The notes under the pieces were generated by a model, which was given only the letters and a program-made list of their open reading frames with translations, had not been told where the DNA came from and searched no databases. A stretch of DNA of 30,923 nt, taken from positions 263,863-294,785 of the forward strand of contig NMRA01000075.1 in NCBI GenBank assembly GCA_002633005.1. Direction: 5' to 3'. Positions 8,815 through 21,100 of this stretch are shown in pieces; the first letter of the stretch is position 1, and each line of letters begins with the position of its first letter. Position numbers and translations under genes: made by a program. Source of the DNA: Phoronis australis. Taxonomy: Eukaryota; Phoronida; Phoronidae.

Positions 8815-8987
8815 TGAAAAATGTGCACAAATTTGGAGATTTAAACGGCGTCAACCACCTGTCAACATCGATATCGTATTGATCAAATTTCTAACTTGGA
8901 ATTATGATCTAAAATTACCGGCGACCGTTCGAGAAATGATATTCAAGTTGGCACGAAGCTGTTTGGAACTTGATTATTAAAGAAGAT

Positions 8988-9189
8988 ATGTTTTCCGGGA
9001 CAAAAATGTCCAATTTGGTGGCAATTTTGTTGATGTTGATCGGCAGTTCGATTTGGTTGTCGATTGTTGGCGCTGTGCCTGTTGACGTTGCTTCGGGGAA
9101 ACCGATTTTTGCGAAATACACTTGTGGTCATTTCGGAAACGAAGACTTCTTTCTCTTATCTCAGCAGTATGAAGATGTTCGGACACCCA
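8988..9189 (+). CDS. Laminin exon 1 (signal peptide, LN start)
   Basis: The first ATG after an in-frame TGA (8937-8939) is at 8988. A second ATG at 9006 has A at -3 and would start right at the hydrophobic segment, so either could be used. The exon codes the signal peptide and FAKYTCGHFGNEDFF, the LN start with its conserved TCG. The donor is GTAAGT, phase 1. Confidence 0.88.
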
Positions 9190-12100
9190 GTAAGTTAAAA
9201 TATTCACGTTTATCTGCAGTCTCGTTTTGAATTGAAACGCATTCGCGACCGTCGCCTAATTGCTATTCTCCAATTCTAATGAAATAATTTAATAATATAT
9301 GCAATTGGTCAAATAAATCTCATGATCCTGCTTGAATTGGAGTTTCATCCAGTAATGGGTCACTTATTCAGAGGTTGCCTGGTTCTCTAAATAAATCACG
9401 AACCATTAATTATTCAATCAGTACCAAAAACAAAAACCTTATTTCTATAAAAATATTAGTCTCATGATATTCCTTGCTGTAACAGGATTACATTTCGGTT
9501 ACAAACTCAAGTTACAGGCACCTATGTCATTTTGGATTTCGTAATTTTAGTAAATGGCCAACCCCAATTAATTCTGAAGCGTTTTCTTTAGTTGCTGATG
9601 GTTTTGATTTTCTTGGTAGAAATTGAATCCTATCACGGTAAGGAATCAGAGTTAATATTACGAGTGTGATTTTAGAAAAGGAGAAGGTAATTCGAATTTA
9701 GTTTTTCAGTCCATGCAGCTAAATATGACAAAATATAGTTTTAAATAAAACAAAATAGACGCTCAGATCTTTTTCATATTGGAATTTGTGTTTAGAAATT
9801 GATGTACAAGTGAACAGTACAAATATGTTGTAAGTATCTAAACTTATATTGAAAATACATACTATATGCTTATAATACTAATAATTAGTTTTGTTTGGTT
9901 CTACAAATTTTCTGTTATCTAAATTTGTACGGTTGAACCACTGTGTTCCAGTTACATAGTATGTGTCTCACTCAAACAATATATCTCTCAATTTTTTCAG
10001 AGGTCTGTTCGCAGGCTAATGCTGGTGACTATGGACCAAGCAAAATGAACGACCAAGATAATTCAACATTCTGGGAAAGTGCTGAGTTGTATACTATAGC
10101 CAGTCAAGACTCTTCCTTTGCCTTTCCAAACCCAGAAGTTATGATCGAGTTAGATTTGGAACAGGTAAAACAAGATTTATATTTCACCTAATTCATGACT
10201 AATTGGATAGTGCCATCCAATGGTATGCTGTATCTGGGATATTACGTTGGTGGTGACTGCACCAGGCTAGTGACCGTGGGGAATTGTTAGGTTTGTGACG
10301 ATTTGGTAAGAAGCGTCAGGTGGTAAGTGGTTAACATCGGAGTATTTCAATGCTTTCTGTAAATTTTAGTCTTCCTTCAAGCATGATGAGTGAAATTTAC
10401 ATTGAATATGGAACTTTATTTCTTACAATAATTGTGTTTTAAGATGATTTCTATGACCTTTTTAAATAAATAAAATTGAAGTAGAAACAGTTTTGAGTCA
10501 CTGGGGGTAATGGTCATTTAATTAATACCAAGTTGAAGCAAAGAGCCAACGTTTTGTTTCCTTTACCATTTTCTATAAATTTTAAAGAAAACCTCAATGA
10601 GTAAAGAATGCATTCTAGTAAAGAAAATTTGACTTCAAAACATGTCACATTCTACTTCTTTACAGATATTCTCTGTTCAGAGAATCACAATCCAAATGGG
10701 TGATTCGAACACGCCTACTGCTCTGTCAATCCAGAAATCAACAGATAACGTGACTTTTGTTGACTGGATCCACATGGTTGACTACAGATACAAATGTCAA
10801 TCAAAGTAAGAACTGTAAAATGCTATCGAAGTTAGGCTTTAGTTACCATTCCGTTTCGGAAGTGACACCTAATTGTAAAGGAATTTTGTCATAAGCGGTA
10901 CGTTTTTTCCCGAAAGTGGTAATTAAAAAGTAATCGTGAGAGGTGCTTCCTGTATACCTTTTCCGTGTGTACGTGTGATTGATTTGGGTTCTATTCTTAA
11001 CACATTTCTGGTCAATGGCTTTTGAATGTCAATCTCTTGAAGAGCTCTACCTCTTATGTCTGGCGGAAAACGTACTACCAATAAACATATAAAGCAAAAC
11101 AATATAACATACCTTAGATGTGTGGTATGGTTGGAGTTGAGTGCCTGGTCTTCAAGTTAACACAGTGACTGAGGGCAATGTAGGTGGCGTGACAAGTCTT
11201 GTCTCTAGAGATAGCATTAATTACCACACAGCACCAGTGCTGGGTTTAGACGTAAAATGACAACATGGAGTAATGTTAGACCTGGAAGGAAAGATCTAAC
11301 GAATCAGACAATATGGTTTAGTTTGTATTACTTTTCAAATTGGGTGATGTTGAAGATGTCAAAAATTGACTTTTGATTTTGTTACAATTCATGCAATTAG
11401 ATGTAGCACTTGATAATCATGTGTACCTCATGTTTGTCACATAGGTTTACAGTGGACTATAAAACCATCCCAGACAATTTGAATGACGTCATCTGCACTG
11501 AGGGTGCTGGCAACACATTTCTGTTCAGTGATGAACAGGGGAGTAAGGTAAGAAGACCTTTACATTGCATTGCAAATAACTCCAAATGCCGCAGTAGGGA
11601 TTGCTGCGGTGCCAAAGTGATTACGTAGGCTGGATGGTAATCACGAACTTGACCTTAAACGGAAAGAACACCGAAATACAATTTACTCAATATATGTAAC
11701 ACTGTCGTGTCAAACGAGCTTTAAATCATAATTCATAAATCTTTGGATTGGATTCGACAGGTTAAACTATATTTTATTAACGTTTTGCTTTTCAGCTTGA
11801 AATAGACGCCATGAGCTTGTACCCATTGTCGCTGAAGGTGCGTAGAATTTTTATTCTAATTTGTTGAATGTTATTGTTGGTGTGATCAATACATAGCTGT
11901 TGTAGTGGAATAAGTAAAGCTGAAATTTATTTTTGAAATCTCAAGAAGTTGGCACCTCATGGCAATGTAAGTAGTGTGGACAGTTGGGTGAGTAAGCCGT
12001 ATGTTGTGTTTTTAACAATACTGTAAATTTACTAAAGACATTTTCTTCACCTGCTTCCAAACATCCTGACATTTTCATACAGAAATTTCATAGCTGTGCA

Positions 12101-15100
12101 GCACTGAATTACGATACATTACTAATTTAAAAATGGATCCGTTAAAGGGGGTTATGAAAATTAAATGTCTTGTCATGACAAAACATTCACTTTTTGAGAA
12201 ATGTTTTGTTGTCAATGTACAAAGACATAATGTTCTCAATTCCCTCATATAAAAATTGTCAAATACTTTCCTTGCCTGTTTTGGTGTATGATAGGTGGTG
12301 AAAATGATAGATCAGAACAATGAAGAATTGTTGGTTTTCATTCTTCTCTATGTGTTCTGCAGGAATGGAAAATGGTGCGATACCTAAGAATTTTCTTCCA
12401 CGACATGCAAGACCGACTGACTATGCGTAACTTTGACGAGAAATTTGTAAGTATTCGTTGCATTGTTTTCCCGACAAGTTGAAAATTTTGCTGTAGGTGC
12501 TAATGGAACATTACTTGGAGACTGCAGCAAAACTTTGTTGAAGAAATAGTTGATTATCTACGTGCACACCATGAACACTGTAAAATGTAATAGGTTATGT
12601 GACATCATTTATCATGAACATTTGGGAAACGTTTTCAAAATATTGAAATATATTCATACCACAATCATGTTCTTTTGTGAATTTTTCCGATTTTGTAGTA
12701 TAATTATAGGTGAAAATGCAGGTTTTCTGAAATTTTGCTAATGGGGCGCAGAAATTTTGACTTTCAGGTTATTTTTTATTAATTAAATTTGTCCTGTCGT
12801 TCTGTAAACTAGGTTTCCTGGTGATGTGGTTTTGCTGTTAATTACCAGACTTGTATTATCTTCTGCAATAGGACCATTATTCAGTAACATCTCTTGAGGT
12901 CTGGGCTGAATGTACATGCAACGGTCTACAGACGGACTGTGCCTTTAACAAGGGATCCAATTCTTACGAGTGCGTGTGCGGCTTCAACAGCGATGGGAGA
13001 TTTTGTGAGAAATGTCTACCCCTGTTTAACCAATACAAGTTTGAATACGGAAAAACCTGCCAAGGTATAGTATGATTACACTCCATTTGCATAATATTGT
13101 TTCCAGGGTTACGCAAGACTCGTGTGATTTTGGTTTTAAAATCCTTCTGTTTTTGCATTGAAGTGAATTGTATGTCTTTGATTGGATAGGGAAATATCTG
13201 ATGTAAACGCGGTGTGGAATGCGGCAAAACCAGTCGGCTTTTAAAAGGTGTTATTTTTAGCCTGAATTCACTGTGTTTTAGATGCACTAGTTATGACTAT
13301 TAGTTCTTCATCTACTGAATCGGGCAGTATTACGAGGCTGACCTATTTTTATTCAGCATTTGGTTGGCTAGTGGTAGATAGCAGGCTTATTACTAAAAAT
13401 TGACTTCAAAAACAATAAATTATGACTGTGAACGTAGATCAGTCATTTCCTTTTTTATTGGTCAGCTACAACTCAACTTATAAATGATGTCGTTACGTTT
13501 GGCCAGCTGCTTTAACATCAGCTGATTTATCAATTTTATGTCCTCAATCAATTCACATTGGTGTCGGAAAGCAATCACTGTCATGGTTTATCGCTCACCT
13601 TCTCAATCTCCAACTGAAAGAAAACTCTACTTCAAAGCCCTAGCGGATCAGTTAGCGGAACTTAACCGCAANAGTCGGCTTTTAAAAGGTGTTATTTTTA
13701 TCCTGAATTCACTGTGTTTTAGATGCACTAGTTATGACTATTAGTTCTTCATCTACTGAATCGGGCAGTATTACGAGGCTGACCTATTTTTATTCAGCAT
13801 TTGGTTGGCTAGTGGTAGATAGCAGGCTTATTACTAAAAATTGACTTCAAAAACAATAAATTATGACTGTGAACGTAGATCAGTCATTTCCTTTTTTATT
13901 GGTCAGCTACAACTCAACTTATAAATGATGTCGTTACGTTTGGCCAGCTGCTTTAACATCAGCTGATTTATCAATTTTATGTCCTCTATCAATTCACATT
14001 GGTGTCGGAAAGCAATCACTGTCATGGTGTCATAGAAATTGAAACCATTTTGTTAGCGTGAATTTGTCTACTTTTTGACTTCCATGTTGATGATGTGGCT
14101 TGGAAAGACATGCCTCAACAGTCTATATATGTATTCATCATCTTTCACATTCCCGTTGACGGTCCATTGTAGCAAATTAAAATAAAGTGCAGAAAAACTC
14201 ACATTAGTCAGATACACATGAGGCAGATTTTTACATAAGGTAATGTAGGGACAAATTTGGTTGTTACTTCGGAATATCCTATTTCATAGATAGGAGTTGG
14301 GCTTTATATGGTGTTCCCCAAAATCCTATTCAGAATCATTTTTAAAGTGGTTCACTTTTGCACGAGAGGCTATCAGAAATAGGTCTTTTTTATTTTCATA
14401 AGAAAACCTTCAAAGTGCATGAAACGAAAATGAAATGGTATTTAGAAAGTTGTAACAGACAGTGTTTCTAAGAGTCCATCTTTTACAGTTTGCTATCAAT
14501 GTGCCTTTTGCTCCATTTTAATAAAAAGACGTGGTCACGTGACCCAATCAATGAGAGAATGAATGAGAAACGTCAAGAAACAATGTCTACAGGCTTTCTG
14601 CTTTCAGGAAATATATGTTTACTTTCATCTAGTTAAAATCTATATCTTAATAGGCACACTTGTCATTAAGTTCCTACTTAACCTGCAGTAGTGTAACTGT
14701 TGTTCTAGTTTGTACACTGAGGCTTTCATATAAGTTGAATTTTGGTTCGTTTGTGTCCGACTTCATGAGGTTTACTATACTGCAAAACCAGTTACTCCTT
14801 GTCAACATTGTCTTTTGGTGTGTCACACCCATATTGGTCTGATTTAGATTTAATCTCTTCAGCTTTGCTCATTGCACACTAACCATGAATAGTGTTATCA
14901 TCAACTATTGAATACTCTGATTGATTTATAATACATGATTTGGACACTATTGATCTGTGCTCAGAATGACTAGAGCCAAGTCTAACTACCCTTAGAATTC
15001 ACATTTACTGGCTACTAGGATGCTATTATTGAAACAAGTCCTGGCCATAACGTGCAGCTTTCATGAGAAGTCGATCAACATTAACCAAACTGCCTTGGCA

Positions 15101-18100
15101 GGAATATTTTATTTTTAGAAAAATTGTATCATTATTCATGAAACAGATAATAAATAAATTTTTTCTTTCAACAGTTGCACTTTTTAAGGAACTTTTTAAG
15201 TGTTGTGAGTGGGATTAAATTGTAACTGAGTGTCTAACTTATTCTTGTTTGTTTTTCATAATTTTTAATTATCAGTTCTTCATCAAAACTCACAATTTTA
15301 ATAAACAAATGTTGACCAAATTACTTGAGGTATACAATTTAGTGTAAACTGACAACTGGACAGGGAATTTATTTTGCAAATTTTTTGTTGTTATATTGAT
15401 ATTTTCACCTGTTATAATCATTATTCAAAGTAATGAGTGTAGAGTATCTTGGCAGCAATTTTTTTTTTCGACAAGTTTTTTTTGAAAACGACGTCAGTTA
15501 GTGGGATTCAGAAATAGTGGAACCTAAGACCTCATTGCTGAGTGGGCCTTAAATCACAGACCATATTCTCTGTGTGTGACTTAAGTCACAGACCATATTG
15601 CTGAATGGGACTTAAGTTACAGACCATATTGCTGAGTGGGACTTAAGTCAATATTGGTGAGTGGACCTTAAGTCACCTTTCATGAGACAGACCACTGATT
15701 TTTTTTTGTTGTGAGTCTTAGGAAGACTCTCTTCCACATTGTGAAATCATGTCTTACGGACTTCCTGATGAAGCCCCAAGATTCCTAGAAACTGGGAGTT
15801 CCTGGTCAAAAATATCCTACTTCTCAGTATTACAAACAGTACGGAAATCCCGAGTGATTTACTGAAAATACTCTAGACTAATTTTTATTTGTCTTAAAGA
15901 CGTACTTTTAAGTTGACATTAGGATCTTAATGCATTTACATTTATCAAGTAAAATCAGCCATGGAATGAATTTTATAAAATTTATTTATTGTGTTTGCCC
16001 AACCTTGAAATTTAAATTAAAATAGTTTGCAGGGAATTCCATTCAAAGTAGGTCTGTCACGCAACTCAACTATGGCTATTTCTGATGACCTTAGTTGACC
16101 TAATTACAGTCATTTCTCTAACAGTTCATACACTAGTGTACGAACTGTAATTTTGTTCCCTTGACATCTTCGTGTTCCAATTAATAGAGACAAAATTGGC
16201 CATACGAACTATTAGAGATGAAAGTCAAGTGAAATCAGTTATTAGAGATAAAATATCGGTAGTAACAAATGAATTACTGAGGGTGACTTCAAGAACCTGG
16301 TTTCAAGAACACCATTTTCAGCCACGCTGTCTGCCTGCTCCGAGTTTCTGACTGCAGTGCACTAGATGAAACATTTCGAAAAAATCAGTCCAGAGAATGT
16401 GACAGTGTGTTTGCCAACCCTTACAATTCAATTTGGGTGCCGGAAGCTCTCAGAATTTGAAGAATTGTACCAACTGAGCCGTGGTGTTTTTTCACATGAC
16501 AAAATTAAGCGCAACACACAACAACATCCTGTGTACAGCGCCACCTAGTATGCAGTGAAGGAGACATCGGGAAAGGCAGATGTTGAAAATTTTGTGCAGG
16601 TATTCAGCGCTTTTTGGATGGAAAAATGTGTTTCCCTGTGTTAGCTGGAAGTCTTTGGTTAATAAGAACTTGAAATATGTATAAAGTGAGAGCTAGTTAG
16701 GGTGACATCCAAGTTAAAATGTTCTTCTTATTTCAGAGTGTGAGTGCCATAATCACACGTCATCCTGTTATTACAATGCCACAGTTGAATCATTTGGACT
16801 CAGCGTAAATAAAGAGGGGAAGTCCTCTGGAGGTGGCGTGTGTGTTGACTGCTCCCATAATACAACAGGTAATTTCAAGAGCTCTGTGAATGGGTGACAA
16901 GAATTTCACAGTGGAGTGACAAACTCTGATGTCACTTTAAGACTGTCTTTGTCATTGGCTTCTACCTCTTAACGTTTGGTGATATCATAATCATTATGGT
17001 AGTTCAACTATTGAATGTTGTTGTATTCATTCAACACTCGTAAGCATATTGTGTACCAGGGTCTGGGGTCTAATCTTTGTACTTGGAATCGAACTCAGAA
17101 ATATTTGTTTCTTTTCTCCTTTTGTGTGAATTTAAGAAGTGAGTGTCTATTATTTTGTCCTCGAGTACATTATGGTTTACGTGGTTGACTGTCTAATCCT
17201 AGTTTACACTTGATGGCCTGAGCATTCAAGCTATAATTTCGAATCTGAAATGAAAATTTCAAATTTGTGCTTGAAATCTCAAGTTTCAACTCAACTTTGT
17301 ACCACAAATTTAGGGGTGATGAAGTGCAAACTTAGCCTAGAAACTGATTTGCAGGATTCATAATGTGTTTACCTGCAGTACAATGGATTCTTATCTTGAA
17401 TTTGCACAAAAGTACAGAAAATGAGTAAAATAATATGTTAGACCCTGAGTCCACAGTTCTCTCTTATGCGACTGAGTATTTAGAATTTACTTAACTTTTG
17501 CTATGTTTTTGCCAAAGTGTCCTGTTACCGTTGCAATGAAGTGTTTTAAGCATTCTTTATCATGACAGTGTTAAACTATCCTTGGTTTTATGTGAAAAGG
17601 TTAATCTTCTGAAATTATTTCCCCAGGGATCAACTGTGAGCAATGCTTGCCATACTTCTACCGCCCCATTGGGGTGAGTAAGTCACAGGCAGACGTCTGC
17701 CGCCAGTGTGGGTGTAGTGATCTCGGTTCTGATGTCAACCCTCTGTCGTCGCTACTCGGTGACTGTTTACGAGTACAAAATGATTCAGTGCTGCCTGCAG
17801 ACAAGGTAATGATTGTGAGGTGTCACTTCTGCCTTAGTATCCAGTGTCTAATCATTGCATCTCATTTTCTGCTATTTAAATGACATACTTTTAGTTCAAT
17901 TCATACTAATCAGGAGAAAATTTTCATGATTTAAATAGATTTTATCGGTTTTATGAATTTGAAGTAGTTATCAAATGACATAATGGTGTTTATAGGTGCC
18001 TGGCGACTGCTACTGTAAGACCTTTGTAGAGGGGAGGAAATGTGGTGTTTGTAAGCCGGGATACTTTAACCTGACCAGCTTGAATCCAGATGGATGCATA

Positions 18101-21100
18101 GGTAAGATATATTTGAGCGAAAAATATTCTAACATGTTGATACTTTCTAGCAAGGTATCAACCTGCCTTACAAGGAGAGCAACATAATGATTTTATTTCC
18201 TCTTGAAAGAACAGCTAGGAGCCAATTGTGCATGCAGTATATGAAAAAAGTAATCAGACAAAATACGATTTTGTTGTCGTGACAGACGATTGTGTTGTTA
18301 GGGCAGTTGCGTTCTAATTACAGAGTGGCTTGGTCACATGACCAACTTTACTGTTAATTCCCTTTCATTCTCGGTCCTAAGGAAAGACTACTGTCACGAT
18401 GAATTTTTGCATCTGCCCAGCCCTCATAATGGGAAATTCCGGGTCATTTTTTCTCAATACTTTTGGTTCGTACTGTAGGTACTAGATTTCTTCAGGCAGC
18501 TGAGTTGAAAATTTTAATGGCTCATTCATTAACTTATGTTCAGTAGAGTGGATTTTTTAGTCACATTTCAATCTCAACTCATAATTGTGTGCTTATTTTT
18601 CAAAATAAGTTGTGAAAATTACGTGTAAAAGTTTTTAACGTAAAATTGTATTTTATATACTGTATATGTTTATTTAGACTGTCTCTGTCATGCACCGGGA
18701 ACCGTCAACGGCAGTTTAGTTTGTCAGGGGGACACCAGGGGGCAGTGTCCCTGCAAGAACTTTACCACCAATCGCCAGTGTTCTGAGTGTCGTGACGAGT
18801 ACTATGGACTGGACGCTCAGAAGACCGAGGGCTGCACACCATGCGATTGTGACATAGGTGGCAGCACCAATCCAGTTTGTAACAAGACAACTGGACAGTG
18901 TGACTGTAAAGCCAATGTTCAGGATCTCCGGTGTAATGTGTAAGTGCTGCATGTTGACTTGTTATTTATTTACGTACTTGATGTTGATACGTTGATTTGC
19001 CCTAGAAAAAACATGAATGAGAAAATAACTCTTCTGCAACCATTGGAAAGTAGCAGTCTTTTGTAAATGTAGAAATAGATTTGAACCAAGTCACAATTCT
19101 TCAATGGCAAAATATTCCGACTGTTTTCTTTGGTCAAACTGGTGGCTTTTTTTGTCAGTTACGGATTTGGGCTGTTCCAGTAAAAGCCGTGTGGGAGGGG
19201 GAGGACGGCAGTAGAAATAAAAATTCATGGGTCGTGGTCTTCAGAAAAAAACTCAAATTATGGGTGGTCGCTCCTGTAAGAAGTGATGCATTAAAAATGG
19301 GTGGTATTTTTTGACCTGTTAATGTTGACAGTTTGGTTACTTCAGCCCTCAAAACTCACAAAATTTTCAATTGGCATGTATCCTAACTTATCCCAATACA
19401 AAAAAGCCCATATTGCCAGTGAACAGAGTGCAATATGTTCACTAAGCCATTAAGCCATTAAAGTCATGGGCAACTTGATATGAGCCAACTGTTTGTCTGC
19501 AGTCCTATTGAATTGAAAAGTTATGCAACACTAAACTGGTGTTAACACATATAAGAAAATTGATGAATTTTAAATAAAAAGTATGAGGAGTAAGATAAAC
19601 AAGTTCCAATATTCACTTCACATAGAAGTATAAAAGAGTTCGTGGAGACAGTTTGAGATTCACAGATCCTTATAATTGAAAAAATGTTCATTGAAATTAT
19701 AGACACATGGTGAACAGAGACACCTGGTGGCTGCCAAAAGTATTGCTCACAGGCTACTTTAGTTTTTGACAATATTGGACAAGACAACTAGTTCTTGTCT
19801 GTCAATCATCTAAGTTCTTAACAGGTCCTCCTGGAGGCAATTTATTTGCAAGTGTTGGATTTTATATTTTAACCTATTAAAAATAATTAAAAAATTATGG
19901 GTCATGGGTTGGAGAAATAAATGAAAAATATGGGCGGTGAGTACGAAATAAAAGTGCCTTCCCCCCTCCCATACAGATTTTGCTGGAACAGCCCTTAGTT
20001 GATAACATTTGTCTGCGTTTTTCTTTCAGTGTCCAAGACGGGTTCTATGTACCTGGCCTTCACATGTATCGAGCTGTGTTTGAAGCATGGAAGTCGCCGT
20101 ACTTTGAGTTCCTCAAACCTGGCTATACAGGTCACGGTTACATGAATTTGGAGAATAAAGTGAGTAAATTAAAGTTTAAGGTATGACCTTTTACTCCAAC
20201 ATGCATTTTCAATAAATAATTTAAATTTATTTAATATTTATTTTATTATTGTAATATTTAAAATGAGGGTGGCCTCTTCAGTGATTGCCCTGCTTTCCAA
20301 GAGGGCCCTCAAATAATGTGAATTTATAAGATCTTGTTAATTGAAGATGTTGTCGATCTTCCGTCAAAGAAGCTAACTTGATATATAGACCACTTATCAC
20401 ATTACAGTTTGATCCTCATCTTTAATGAAATGCAATTTTCGATGAAAGGCGGGTAGAGGTTTCAGGGAATTGGACTCTGAGTTCAGAAATGGATCTCGTT
20501 CCTTGAACACCCGTCTTTTAGGACTCTGGTGAATGATTTCTAGCACACAATGTTGTATCAAGAAAATTCTGTAACAGAATGGTAACTTATTTACACAGTT
20601 ATCACAGGTTCTTGTAAAATTAATAAAGTTTTACTTTAAACTTTAATAGGAGGGATATCATGAATGAAAAAATTAAAAAATGTCCTTTTAAAACTCCATT
20701 GAACTTACAAGATTGTGCAAAGTATTTCTCTTACTGAAATGACAGACAGTGTAATGTGGTCATGATCACTTTGGTTTCCCGTGGCAAAGCATATGATTCA
20801 TTTTGTCTCAAAATAAGCTTGTAGGTGAAAGTTAAGTCCACCAGAAGAGACTGAGTTTCATTTTGATACCTTTGTATCATAATAGTATTTCTTCTTGTTG
20901 AAAACTGGTGAAATTTTGGAGCAAAAATTTCTTGGATAATTTTCAAATATTAAGTGATGTCTTTTGTCTTATCTCCTGGATTCACACCATAAATGACAAA
21001 TTCAAATAAATTTTAACTAAATTTGTCAACTTTCTACGAAACTACTGCACATCTTAATCACTATAGTCAAAAACTAAATCTTCTGTGTTGATGTGTTTCA

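Larger units (their letters stand above)
8332..8987. promoter_or_regulatory. Head-to-head intergenic region, probable bidirectional promoter
   Basis: Separates the divergent start codons of MAP2K5 (8331) and the laminin gene (8988) by 656 bp, so both 5' UTRs and both promoters must lie here unless there are unseen upstream non-coding exons. It contains a CACGTG E-box (8563-8568) and a perfect CRE palindrome TGACGTCA (8807-8814). No convincing TATA box was seen for either gene. In-frame stops (8361-8359 and 8937-8939) close both reading frames upstream of the start codons. Confidence 0.65.
13065..16736 (+). other. Laminin intron 7 (3.7 kb)
   Basis: The longest intron in the window. It contains the 356-bp direct duplication with an N (13232-14028), the 31-bp tandem repeat (15534-15675) and a palindrome-bearing stretch (16105-16250). 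No laminin exon was found in it, and exons 7 and 8 join directly in phase between LE1 and LE2. Confidence 0.7.

Noticed and set aside
11484-11495. CRE-like tgacgtca in laminin exon 4
   Set aside because: It falls inside codons for NDVI and is best explained as coding sequence.
16366-16548. Plus-strand 60-codon frame in laminin intron 7
   Set aside because: It does not resemble LE or LN sequence, and exons 7 and 8 already join in phase.
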